64,000 nucleotides of DNA from UBA10365 sp041441915. Its GTDB lineage: Bacteria; Pseudomonadota; Alphaproteobacteria; Rhodobacterales; Rhodobacteraceae. The translations under genes were made by a program, and so were the position numbers. The first letter of the stretch is position 1. Every line of letters begins with the position of its first letter. Below the pieces are notes generated by a model. That model was not told where the DNA came from, ran no database searches, and saw only the letters and a program-made list of their open reading frames with translations. The stretch covers positions 7,097-71,096 of the forward strand of contig JASDRS010000013.1 of NCBI GenBank assembly GCA_041441915.1, in the 5' to 3' direction. This document shows positions 1 to 8,669 of the stretch, piece after piece.

Positions 1-1425
1 CAGCGTGATGCGACCCTTGAATTCATGATCATAATTATCAGGCGTCCAAAGGCCAGAGCCAGGGATATTCATGGTAAGGGTGATGTCATCAATTTCGTCA
101 TAGGGGTTAAAACCCATGTCTAGTGCAGCCGCATAGACAAAGGGTTTAAAGGCCGAACCTGTTTGGCGCAGGGCCTGGGTGGCGCGGTTAAACGAGCCTG
201 CCGCAACGGTATTTCGTCCGCCCACCATGGCACGAACCGCTCCGTCTGACGACATGACCACCACAGCGGCTTGCGCAGTCGAACCCTCTTTCAACCGATT
301 ATTAAAAATATTAGCCAATCCATTTTCAGCAGCTTTTTGAATGTATTGATCCATCGTGGTTTTTACGATGACATCTTCAGTGGTGTCTTTGGTCAGAAAG
401 GCCGGCCCCGTTTCCATTACCCAGTCGGCAAAAAATCCCCCTGATTGTTTGGCGGCGGCTTGTGATAAATGGGCGGGGCTTTCGCGTGCCACGCGCGCTT
501 CTTCGGCTGTAAGATATCCTTGATCTTCCAGCAATCCCACAATCACGGCGGCGCGGTCGCGGGCTCGTTCCAAATTATTGGTTGGCGCATAATAAGAAGG
601 CGCTTTAAGAAGGCCTGCCAACATCGCCGCTTCGGCGGGAGTGACCAGATTGGATGACTTGCCAAAATATCTTTGGCTAGCCGCTTCAAATCCTCGCGCG
701 CCCGCGCCCAAATAGGCTCGGTTGATGTAGATTGTTAGCACTTCAGCCTTTGTGTATCGCAGCTCAAGCGCCAGGGCGAACGGCACTTCTTTAAGTTTCC
801 GCCAAACTCCCCCCGTGCGGCAATCTTGTTCATATTCGATTTCATTTTTCCATTTTTTAGGATCATAAAGTGTGCCCAAACATAAAAGTTTTGCCACTTG
901 CTGGCTAATGGTAGAGCCGCCATTACCCTCAAGTGGGCCGCGCCCTTGTGAGAGATTGATCCGTACCGCTCCAGCAATTCCGCGTAGGCTGATGCCAAAA
1001 TGGCGGTAGAAGCGCTTATCCTCGGTTGCCACAATCGCGTTGCGCAAGTAGGGCGACACTGAACCAGATGTGACCTGGCCACCAAAGGTTTCTCCACGCC
1101 AGGCAAAGACTTTATCTTTGCGGTCAAGCAATGTGACTGAGCCGCGCGCGCGTGCATCAAGTAAAGTCCCAAGTGCGGGCATGCCAGAGTAAAAATAAAA
1201 GGTCGATGCTCCAAGCACAACACTCACAATCAAACACGCCCGCCAAGTCACAGCCCAGATCACCGCCCAAAGCAGGCCGAAAAACCATGCAGAAATTCTG
1301 AATAAGATATTACGCCGCTTGGCTTTTGGCTTTGCAAAAGTTGGTGCTTTAGGCGCGTTGGCCCGCGGTGGGGCAAAGCGCCGATCGGCTACTAAAGGGG
1401 GGCGTGGTTTGTTTGGGCCACTCAT
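1..1425 (-). CDS. Class A penicillin-binding protein (transglycosylase/transpeptidase), 3' end outside window
   Basis: Bifunctional peptidoglycan synthase, PBP1A-type family: polymerises lipid II and cross-links glycan strands in the periplasm. The frame stays open for 475 codons from ATG at 1425 to the window edge, so the C-terminal part of the transpeptidase domain is missing here. A basic, proline-rich cytoplasmic tail (about 1-40) is followed by one membrane segment (about 40-75). The GT51 domain shows EDKRFYRHFG (Glu135 the likely catalytic acid), then GGSTISQQVAK and a YTKAEVLTIYINRAYLGAG stretch. The penicillin-binding Ser is in TGSAFKP (Ser424, Lys427). No lesion is seen. Its divergent neighbour is glnK/amtB, 254 bp away. 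It is a shorter-type class A PBP with a cytoplasmic tail, typical of Rhodobacteraceae, so I give no symbol. Confidence 0.9.
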   Translation of the reverse strand, partial: MSGPNKPRPPLVADRRFAPPRANAPKAPTFAKPKAKRRNILFRISAWFFGLLWAVIWAVTWRACLIVSVVLGASTFYFYSGMPALGTLLDARARGSVTLLDRKDKVFAWRGETFGGQVTSGSVSPYLRNAIVATEDKRFYRHFGISLRGIAGAVRINLSQGRGPLEGNGGSTISQQVAKLLCLGTLYDPKKWKNEIEYEQDCRTGGVWRKLKEVPFALALELRYTKAEVLTIYINRAYLGAGARGFEAASQRYFGKSSNLVTPAEAAMLAGLLKAPSYYAPTNNLERARDRAAVIVGLLEDQGYLTAEEARVARESPAHLSQAAAKQSGGFFADWVMETGPAFLTKDTTEDVIVKTTMDQYIQKAAENGLANIFNNRLKEGSTAQAAVVVMSSDGAVRAMVGGRNTVAAGSFNRATQALRQTGSAFKPFVYAAALDMGFNPYDEIDDITLTMNIPGSGLWTPDNYDHEFKGRITL

Positions 1426-1679
1426 ATCACGTCAGCGTTTATTTAGGGTCATATGTGTCTTTAGCGTCTTTATTGGTCAGACGTAAAGGGGCTGATGCTG
1501 CGATGCTAATTTAGCTATCGCGTAATATTTAATCATTCACCCCGAAAAGTGCAAAAATTGTGCTATGTTTCAAGTTTTGGATACTTAATTACCCCCCGTT
1601 AGCCTTGAGGTTGGGACAGGCCTGTCATCTGTGGGCTCATTGCTCTGACGTGGAGTGTCTGAAATAGCAGGGAAGACTT

Positions 1680-2018
1680 ATGCAAATAATCATAGCGGCT
1701 ATCAAGCCATTCAAGCTTAAAGAGGTCTGCGAAGCCTTAACAGAACTCGGTGTGCGTGGAATGATGGCAACAGAGATCAAAGGCTTTGGCTCACAATCAG
1801 GCCACACAGAAATCTACCGTGGTGCTTAATATGTTGTAAATTTTGTACCAAAAATTCGCCTGAAAATTGTATTTTCTGCTGCTTTGGCCGAACAGGCCGT
1901 AGCCATAATTGCAACTACCGCAAAAATTGACAAAATCGGTGATGGAAAAATATTTGTGCTGAACGTTGAAAATGCCGTGCGGGTGCGCCCTGGCGAAACT
2001 GACGACGACGCGCTTTGA
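1680..2018 (+). pseudogene. glnK: PII nitrogen regulator GlnK, interrupted by a nonsense codon
   Basis: PII proteins sense 2-oxoglutarate, ATP/ADP and uridylylation state and plug the AmtB ammonium channel. Reading from ATG 1680 (AGGGAAG upstream) gives a standard start with IKPFK and the conserved KGFG, GHTEIYRGA stretch. Codon 50, normally Glu in RGAEY, is TAA (1827-1829). The frame then continues without further lesion through YVVNFVPKIRLK, the KIGDGKIFVLNVE motif and VRVRPGETDDDAL to TGA at 2016-2018, for a full length of 112 residues. Only one codon is wrong, directly before Tyr51, the uridylylation site of the T-loop. amtB follows 26 bp later, as in the usual glnK-amtB operon. It is either a very recent nonsense mutation or a base-call error; the family assignment is secure. 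Confidence 0.88.
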
Positions 2019-2044
2019 TTCAGATCCAAAAAAGGGATAAAATT

Positions 2045-3379
2045 ATGAATAAGTTGTTAAAAATTTCTATTTTGGCTTCGGTAAGTCTTATCCTTGCCAT
2101 GCCAAGCTTTGCGCAAGACGCAGCCATTATCGAAGAAACCCCACCTATGGCAGAAATTGGTTATATATTGAACTCGTTTATGTTTCTGGTCACTGGGTTT
2201 CTGGTGATGTTTATGGCAGCTGGCTTCACTATGTTGGAGGCGGGCCTTGTGCGCCAAAAGAACGTGACCATGCAGTTAACGAAGAATATTGCGCTGTTTA
2301 GCCTTGCGGCCATCATGTATTATGCCGTTGGTTATAATTTGATGTATCCAGGTGATGGCTGGATTGCAAGCAATGTATTGGGTATGTTTGCTCCAGCATC
2401 TTTGGACCCCGTTGGACTTACTGATACGGATCCAGATCTAACCTACGCCTCTGTCGGTTCAGACTTCTTCTTCCAATTGATGTTCTGCGGTGCTACATGT
2501 TCGATCGTTTCGGGTGCTTTGGCCGAACGTATTAAACTTTGGCCTTTCTTGGCCTTCTGTGCTATTTTAACTGCCTTTATATATCCAATTCAAGCTTCAT
2601 GGAAATGGGGCGGCGGTTTCTTGAACGAAATGGGCTTCTTGGACTTTGCCGGTTCGACTGTCGTTCACTCGGTTGGTGGATGGGCTGCGTTGGCGGGCGC
2701 CTTAATCTTGGGTCCACGTCTGGGTAAATACAAAGAAGGCAAAGTTATTCCAATGGTTGGTTCTAATCTACCCTTGGCAACTCTAGGAACATTTATTCTT
2801 TGGCTTGGTTGGTTTGGCTTTAACGGCGGTTCGCAGCTGTACATGGATACCGCGTCAAACATCGCTGACATCAGCCGTATCTTCGCAAACACCAATGCAG
2901 GTGCAGCAGGTGGTGCGTTGGGCGCTTTGATATTGACCCAATTACTTTACGGGCGTCCAGACTTGACCATGGTGCTTAACGGCGCTTTGGCTGGCTTGGT
3001 TTCTATCACTGCCGAGCCTTTGACACCTTCGCTTGGCGCTGCCACAGCGATTGGTGCCGCAGGTGGTGTTTTGGCAGCGTTGGCTGTTCCTCTTCTGGAC
3101 AAGTTGAAAATCGACGACGTAGTGGGCGCCATCCCCGTGCATTTGGTCTGCGGTATTTGGGGTACTTTAGCGGTTTGCTTCACCAACAATGATGCGTCGT
3201 CTGGAACCCAGCTCTACTCGATCCTGGTAATAGGAACTTTCACTTTCGTCGCATCCGGTGTCGTTTGGCTAATATTAAAGATGGTTTTTGGTATTCGCGT
3301 ATCGGCGGAAGACGAGATAATTGGTTTAGACAAATCCGAACTCGGGATGGAAGCATACCCGGAATTTACCAAAGGCTGA
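2045..3379 (+). CDS. amtB: Ammonium transporter AmtB
   Basis: Trimeric inner-membrane channel for ammonium. It is 444 residues from ATG 2045; an in-frame start 30 bp upstream would put extra residues before an obvious signal peptide (MNKLLKISILASVSLILAMPSFAQ), so 2045 is preferred. Eleven hydrophobic segments follow. Both pore histidines of the family are visible, in TVVHSVGGWAAL and IPVHLVCGIWG, as are the FNGGS and NAGAAGGA motifs. It lies 26 bp downstream of the broken glnK and is probably cotranscribed with it. In other bacteria GlnK blocks this channel when nitrogen is plentiful; with glnK truncated, any PII control would have to come from a paralogue elsewhere. Confidence 0.96.
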   Translation: MNKLLKISILASVSLILAMPSFAQDAAIIEETPPMAEIGYILNSFMFLVTGFLVMFMAAGFTMLEAGLVRQKNVTMQLTKNIALFSLAAIMYYAVGYNLMYPGDGWIASNVLGMFAPASLDPVGLTDTDPDLTYASVGSDFFFQLMFCGATCSIVSGALAERIKLWPFLAFCAILTAFIYPIQASWKWGGGFLNEMGFLDFAGSTVVHSVGGWAALAGALILGPRLGKYKEGKVIPMVGSNLPLATLGTFILWLGWFGFNGGSQLYMDTASNIADISRIFANTNAGAAGGALGALILTQLLYGRPDLTMVLNGALAGLVSITAEPLTPSLGAATAIGAAGGVLAALAVPLLDKLKIDDVVGAIPVHLVCGIWGTLAVCFTNNDASSGTQLYSILVIGTFTFVASGVVWLILKMVFGIRVSAEDEIIGLDKSELGMEAYPEFTKG

Positions 3380-3464
3380 TATTCTCATCAGTTGGAAACT
3401 GCCTGGAGCCTCAGGGCCTCGGGTAGTTTTATTTTGGCATGACGCTTTTCTGAGACAAGGTCGC

Positions 3465-5030
3465 CTAAAGGGCACGAATTTCAATAAAGCTTGGGCCACT
3501 TGGACTTTGTTCAAGAGCCGCTTGTAGGGCCTTTGGTTCTTTTGCAACCGAAGTAAACGGCAAACCGCACGCCGCGGCAAAGGCTTTCATATCCAAGGGG
3601 CTTGGATCACAGCCGAGCACCTCTGCCCCCGCATCAGCCATTGCCGTGGCTATTTCTCTGAAGCCAGAATTGTTCCAAACGACAAATCGAATGGGCAAAT
3701 TTTCATCAAGCGCGGTGCGCAATTCACCTGGGCTAAACTGCAGGCCGCCATCACCAACCAAACAAATAACAGGGCGATTAGGGGCGCCTAAGGCTGCGCC
3801 AACTGCAGCCCCTAGGCTAAAGCCCAAGGCACCGTAGCCCGTGGCAGCATTAAACCACCCACCGGCAATGTCGTGGTCGTAATATAAATTTCCTGCATAA
3901 ACGGGCTGCGTGCTGTCGCCCACGATCATGGCTTGGGGCAGGGCCCTTTGCATGGCGCGCAGCATTGCAACTTGCTCTTTTACTCCCTGGGGCAACTCTG
4001 CCCAAGCAGTGTCGCGGGTCTGCACTGCACGGGCTGCGCCTTGAGCTGATTTTTGGTCAAGATGCGGCAACAAAAGTTCTAAGATCCCCGAAGCGTCGCC
4101 ATGCAGCCTGACTCCTGCGGCATGGCGCGCCAGTTGTTGTAGGCAAAGATCGATTCGGATCATACCTGAAATGTCGGGAAAATCATTTTGTGCATACATG
4201 TCATAATCAGTCTGCCCAAGCTCGGTTCCGATGGCTAGAATTTGATCGGCGCTGATGATTAAGTCGCGCACAGCCGCCAAACTAGGGCTCGCTGGTACAT
4301 TTAACGGGTGGCCCGCCATAAGGCCACGCGCGTTGGTAGTTTGAATTACCGGCGCATCTAAGCGTGCGGCCAAAGCCGCTAATGGCTGCCCTGTATTCTT
4401 GGCGCCACCCCCAGCCAAAATGACCACATTTTTAGCCGCGTTCAGCTTTGTGACAGCATCCCTCATCGCGGCTGCGTTGGCAGTGGGGGGCAACGGCTCC
4501 GCAATGGCGTTTAGATCAAGGCTGGGCAGGCGCATCACATCAGTTGGCACTTCGATATGAACGGGGCCCGGGCGGCCTGACAAAAGCGCTGCGAAAGCTT
4601 GCGCTAAGACAGGTTCTAACGCCTCAGCCGAGGTGATTTGAAAGCTTGGACAAAGGGCCGCTACCATCGCGCTCTGATTGGGCAATTCATGCAAAAGGCC
4701 CATGCCAAGGCCCAAGCTTGCGCGCTGATTGACCCCCGAGATTACCAAAATAGGCACGCTGTCGGCACGCGCTTGCGCCATAGCTGTTAAGGCATTGGTC
4801 AGGCCTGGCCCCGTGATTACGAAGGCTACGCCCACCTTTCCGCTAGCGCGGGCATAGCCATCTGCCATAAAGGCCGCCCCCTGTTCATGGCGGGCGGTCA
4901 CATGTCGAATTCCAGAATTTGGTAAGCCTCGGTAAAGTTCCACCGTATGTACACCTGGAATGCCAAAGACCACCTCGACGCCGCGCGCGGCAAGGACCGC
5001 GACAAGTGCTTCTCCGACTGTTACTTTCAT
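3465..5030 (-). CDS. aruI: ThDP-dependent 2-oxoacid decarboxylase, AruI-like
   Basis: A 521-residue thiamine-diphosphate enzyme with the acetolactate-synthase fold. The N-terminal ThDP Glu is in ARHEQGAAFMADGYAR; the C-terminal cofactor motif begins GDGGLQFSPGEL and ends WNN. Pairing with an AruH-like aminotransferase (ATGA overlap at 5027-5030) points to the arginine transaminase route, in which AruH makes 2-ketoarginine and AruI decarboxylates it to 4-guanidinobutyraldehyde. The pair is transcribed aminotransferase first. The family assignment is firm; the exact substrate is inferred from the pairing and from resemblance to Pseudomonas AruI. Alternatives are another 2-oxoacid decarboxylase or a catabolic acetolactate synthase. 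Confidence 0.75.
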   Translation of the reverse strand: MKVTVGEALVAVLAARGVEVVFGIPGVHTVELYRGLPNSGIRHVTARHEQGAAFMADGYARASGKVGVAFVITGPGLTNALTAMAQARADSVPILVISGVNQRASLGLGMGLLHELPNQSAMVAALCPSFQITSAEALEPVLAQAFAALLSGRPGPVHIEVPTDVMRLPSLDLNAIAEPLPPTANAAAMRDAVTKLNAAKNVVILAGGGAKNTGQPLAALAARLDAPVIQTTNARGLMAGHPLNVPASPSLAAVRDLIISADQILAIGTELGQTDYDMYAQNDFPDISGMIRIDLCLQQLARHAAGVRLHGDASGILELLLPHLDQKSAQGAARAVQTRDTAWAELPQGVKEQVAMLRAMQRALPQAMIVGDSTQPVYAGNLYYDHDIAGGWFNAATGYGALGFSLGAAVGAALGAPNRPVICLVGDGGLQFSPGELRTALDENLPIRFVVWNNSGFREIATAMADAGAEVLGCDPSPLDMKAFAAACGLPFTSVAKEPKALQAALEQSPSGPSFIEIRAL

Positions 5031-6214
5031 TTGTCACCCGTCAAAAGGTCTTGGGTAAAGGCAATGATGCGATCGCACGCGCGGTCAATCTCTGTGTCTG
5101 TAGTGCTGAGCGCTAATCGCAACCAGCCTGATAGGGCCGGCCCAAACGACTCGCCAGGCATCACTGCGACTAAGGCTTCATCCAAAAGTCGCTCGGCGAA
5201 GGCCTCGCCTGAAAGACCGGTGGCACGGATGTTCACCAAAGCAAACATCCCCGCTTGGGGCCGGTGCACCTTGAGCCCCGCCACTCCATGCAGGCGCGTC
5301 ACCAATAGATCAGCGCGTCGCGCAAAGCGTTCGCGCATTCCCTTTGCAACTTCAGACGGGGCGGAAAGCGCAAGTGCCGTCATATCTGCGATAAAGGGCT
5401 GATTGCCAAACAGCATAGTCTCAGATAGGGGCAACAGCCTTTGGGTAAATTCCTTAGGTCCTATGCACCAGCCCGACCGAAAGCCCGCTGCGGCATGGGA
5501 TTTTGAAATGGAACAAGCAACAATCACACGATCGTCCAAAGACGGGTCATCAAGCGGTGACGCGAACATGGTGCCGTCAAAAATCAAATCTTCATAAACC
5601 TCATCGCAAACGATCCACAAGTTATGGGCCTTTGCCAAGGCACCGATCGCGACAATATCCTCGCTCGTCAGGATTGAACCCGTGGGGTTATGTGGTGAAT
5701 TTAGAAAAACCACCCGTGAACGCGCTGTTATTTTTTCGGAAAGATCGGACGCCTGCATACGAAATCCATGTTCGGGCCGCAATGTGACGGGCACGACTTG
5801 GGCCCCAGAGGCGCGAATGACAGCCTCATAAGTTGCATACATTGGGTCACCAACCAGAACCTCATCACCGCTATCAACAAGGCCCATAAAAATGGAAAAA
5901 ATCGTAGTTTGGGTGCCAGGAAAACACATTACCTGTTCGGCTGAAATGGGGCGTCCACGTCTCTGACTATAACGTGAGGCGATGGTTTTAACCAAATCTG
6001 GTTCTCCACGCCCGCTCGAATATCCCGTTCGGCCTGAGGTCATGGATTGGGTGGCCTGATCAATCAGGGTTTTGGGAGTGGGCACATCAGGTTCGCCGAT
6101 GGTCAATTCAATCACATCTGCACCTGCTTTTTTCATGGTGCGTCCGCGCGCATGGATGGCCCATTTGGCCCCCGCAAGGTCAGCCAAACGATCTGTAATT
6201 GAAGCGTAACGCAT
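5027..6214 (-). CDS. aruH: PLP aminotransferase, AruH-like (arginine:pyruvate transaminase)
   Basis: Fold-type I aminotransferase of 395 residues. PLP contacts visible are NSPHNPTGS, CDEVYEDLIFDG and the Schiff-base lysine in SISKSHAAAGFRSGW. The N-terminus (MRYASITDRLA) and the PMYATYEAVIRASGAQVVPV segment resemble P. aeruginosa AruH as I recall it. Its stop overlaps the start of the AruI-like decarboxylase by 4 bp, so the two are translationally coupled. Together they would convert L-arginine plus pyruvate to alanine and guanidinobutyraldehyde, feeding arginine nitrogen and carbon into central metabolism. Substrate remains inferred; a general aspartate-type aminotransferase is the alternative. 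Confidence 0.75.
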   Translation of the reverse strand: MRYASITDRLADLAGAKWAIHARGRTMKKAGADVIELTIGEPDVPTPKTLIDQATQSMTSGRTGYSSGRGEPDLVKTIASRYSQRRGRPISAEQVMCFPGTQTTIFSIFMGLVDSGDEVLVGDPMYATYEAVIRASGAQVVPVTLRPEHGFRMQASDLSEKITARSRVVFLNSPHNPTGSILTSEDIVAIGALAKAHNLWIVCDEVYEDLIFDGTMFASPLDDPSLDDRVIVACSISKSHAAAGFRSGWCIGPKEFTQRLLPLSETMLFGNQPFIADMTALALSAPSEVAKGMRERFARRADLLVTRLHGVAGLKVHRPQAGMFALVNIRATGLSGEAFAERLLDEALVAVMPGESFGPALSGWLRLALSTTDTEIDRACDRIIAFTQDLLTGDK

Positions 6215-6308
6215 TTTTGAACTTTCATTTCGATTTTTATGCCTTTTGAGCTGATAAAAGTGAAGGCTTTCTATGCAAAAAGCAAGTAGATCCGCCGGGC
6301 CCCTGCGA

Positions 6309-7202
6309 TCAATCTATTGGCCTATAGGCCACATCTTTATGTACGATCACATCGGCTTGCGGATAGTAGGTAAAGATAGCACGGCGCAAACTTACGCCTA
6401 TGTCATGGGCTTCGCGAAGCGTTTGGATGCCCTCTAATTTAATATGGATATGCACGAAAACACGGCTTCTGGCGGTACGATTTTTCAACCTATGATAGCC
6501 CAAGACTAGTCGTGCGCAATTGCAGCGATCTCTTCCTCTATGGCGAGATCAGCGCGCCTATCCATCAATGCAGCCCAAGCCTCAAGCCCCAGGCCCAGTT
6601 CTTCCTGCACTATAAATCAGCATGCCTGCAGCCCCAAGGCCCACGATACTGTCAGGTTGGCCTAGCCCATAGTTTTTAGCAGCCCAAAGCGACGTAACGG
6701 CCCCTAAATTGGGCAGGAAATCCTCCAAATAGTGCAGCTGGTCGGCCGCCATCACCCGCGATCCAGTTTTGTGCGCAACAAGGCTTTGTCACAAAATTAA
6801 CCCACCCGTCAGCATTATAGAGGTGACCATAACCCAAATACCGTGATTTTTGGCCTTAATGCTCACCGTATGACCCGCGGACAGGCGCAAAATTACAGCA
6901 GGAAGGATCACAAGTGCAGAACAAAGGATGATAAAGGCCTGTGCAAGGGTGGTCAAATTTTCGACAGAGGAATGGCTAAAACTATTGTCCTCGTCTGGTG
7001 GATGCACGGCATAGATCACCATCGCTACAGCGCCTAAAGAAATAATCCAATCTAATCCGCTGTCAGCAAGCGATACGGCCACAGACAAAGATCCTGTTTC
7101 AAAAAAAGCCTGAAACTTTAGTCTCACTAAAATTAAGGCCACAAAAATCGAAGCGGCTCCCGCAGACAGGTTCATTTTTAAATGGCTATACGGAGCTGAC
7201 AT
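6309..7202 (-). pseudogene. Cation diffusion facilitator (FieF-like) transporter, multiply broken
   Basis: Remnant of a divalent-metal/proton antiporter of the CDF family. From ATG 7202 the N-terminal membrane half is readable: SLADSGLDWIISLGAV, then the cytoplasmic loop PDEDNSFSHSSVENLTTLAQ. TGA near 6799 interrupts it after LTGGLIL. The same frame resumes with AADQLHYLEDFLPNLGA and PDSIVGLGAAGMLIYSA, then a frameshift leads to ALMDRRADLAIEEEIAAIA, a stop, and the cytoplasmic C-terminal domain RLKNRTARSRVFVHIHIKLEG ... REAHDIGVSLRRAIF ... VIVHKDVA ending at 6309. At least one nonsense codon, one frameshift and one further stop are present, so no functional transporter is expected. Confidence 0.88.
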
Positions 7203-7250
7203 TATGATGCGCCCCAAAGGCGTACCGAAAGGAGGCCGATGGGTCGCGCT

Positions 7251-7847
7251 TTAGTCAAATATCTCGTCGACAAATATCCCCCAGAGCGCGGTTTTTTTGG
7301 CCCAAGCATTTTGACCCTCTAGTGTGAGCTTGCACCAATCAAGATTGCAGGTGGTCAGCTTTGCTACAACGCCCACCCCAGCATTCATCACGACGGACGA
7401 TCTAAGATCAGGTTGCTGACGCAGGTCTGCCATTTCAGCTGTGATCAGTCCTGTGCGCATGCCTGATAAAAGCGTGTAATACATCCAGCCACCCATGGCC
7501 TCCGAATCTTCCACACGGCGCCAGTTTCCATATTCGGCTGTGATTTTAAGTGGCATGTCCACACGTGAAAATACCCAGTCGATGCGGTGCTTAAAGCTTG
7601 GGCCTCGGCGTGCGTTGCCCTCGGATGATTTGAGCGATACAAACCGTGGCAGGGGAAAAGAGGTCACAGGCCCAACCGTTCTGACTTGCACAGTTGCGAC
7701 TGGCGCCGAATCTTCGGCCAATGCCTCCTTAGGAACAAAGGCAAGTATTGCCGTCACAGAGACTGCTGTCAAAAACCCTTGCCGTATGCAGGCAAGGGAA
7801 TGTGGCCTTAGCCGCAATGGGAAGTTTGTGATTTTTGCCCTGAGCAT
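7251..7847 (-). CDS. Secreted SH3-like domain protein
   Basis: 198 residues with a long N-terminal region containing a signal-like hydrophobic stretch (about 24-45, ending ALAED). The mature part shows two bacterial-SH3-like units: FVSLKSSEGNARRGPSFKHRIDWVF with GNWRRVEDSEAMGGWMYYTLLSG, and a second beginning ADLRQQPDLRSSVV and ending CKLTLEGQNAWAKKTALWG. This matches the family of alphaproteobacterial SH3 proteins usually annotated without function; they probably bind cell-wall or other periplasmic ligands. It stands alone, downstream of no obvious operon, with the broken 2-hydroxyacid dehydrogenase diverging from it. Function unknown. Confidence 0.8.
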   Translation of the reverse strand: MLRAKITNFPLRLRPHSLACIRQGFLTAVSVTAILAFVPKEALAEDSAPVATVQVRTVGPVTSFPLPRFVSLKSSEGNARRGPSFKHRIDWVFSRVDMPLKITAEYGNWRRVEDSEAMGGWMYYTLLSGMRTGLITAEMADLRQQPDLRSSVVMNAGVGVVAKLTTCNLDWCKLTLEGQNAWAKKTALWGIFVDEIFD

Positions 7848-7995
7848 GTGGGGGCTGATCCTTTGGTCGGCTTCTTAACTTTGCCCCGTGAAAGGGCTTA
7901 CGGAATTCTTTGCTTGTATCACTTTGACATGAAATTTGTAGGTATGGAAGTATTTGCAGGAGATGAGCGAACTTATATCGTCTAAAAAACTGTGC

Positions 7996-8600
7996 ATGAT
8001 CGTTAAGCGGTGATTTCCCGAAAGAGTTAGGCACGCATTTGCGGGCTTTTTGATGCGATCTTGCGTGAGAATAACATGAAAATGACCCCAGAAGAATTGG
8101 CCGCCTCCTTGCAAGTGACATGCTTGAATGCGCAGTTTTGGTCCAAGCGGGCGAGCAACTGAAACTGCTAGCAAATTAAGGTGTGTGCACAGACCATATC
8201 GACATCGGCTATGTGCGTGAAATGAGGTTGTTATGTCCAATACCCCGAGCGTTGTCGCTGATAATATCAGTGATATAATTATGTACCTTATCCTGGCTGT
8301 GGCGCTGCGCGCGTCAGAAAGCATGGTGTAGATGCAAAGTGGAGTATGGCAGTGCTGCTCACTGATGAACTGCTTCGTGCACGTTCTAGTAGACCGACGC
8401 TTAGGTGACTTGGAGATGGGAGGCATTGGCCAAGCCGTAGCCCGCGTGTCTTTGGCACGCAGATCAATTATCACAAGTGCAAACTGATGCATTCAGACAT
8501 CAAAACTGATCTGCATACAATCTATTGGGGGCCTCTGGATCAAATGGTGGCGCGGGGCTTGACATGAGAGACCGCGTGATTTTGAATACTTAAAATTTTC
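7996..8600 (+). pseudogene. D-2-hydroxyacid dehydrogenase (glyoxylate reductase, GyaR-type) remnant
   Basis: Stretches in different forward frames match an NAD(P)-dependent D-2-hydroxyacid dehydrogenase in the right order: FPERVRH and FDAILREN near 8010-8075, KMTPEELAASLQ, LVQAGEQLKLLAN, then DHIDI with a REMRLLVSNTPSVVADN-like segment, MYLILAVA, MQSGVWQ, a Rossmann region readable as GDLEMGGIGQAVAR, and YWGPLDQMVARGL near 8560. Several frameshifts and stops separate these pieces. The C-terminal catalytic half (the Glu/His region) is absent, so the gene is both scrambled and truncated. An intact ghrA for the same class of reaction lies convergent just downstream. Ends are approximate. Confidence 0.75.
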
Positions 8601-8669
8601 CCAATGGGCTCTGGCTGCCCGATCAGATTTTGCTAGTACCCCTTTGGGGTAAGGCCCGACGTCAAAGCC

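Noticed and set aside
735..1223. 162-codon minus-strand open frame
   Set aside because: Shadow of the class A PBP, which reads through in another minus-strand frame from 1425 to the window edge with all expected motifs.
7875..8492. 205-codon minus-strand open frame
   Set aside because: Its product resembles nothing, while the forward strand over the same bases carries ordered fragments of a D-2-hydroxyacid dehydrogenase.
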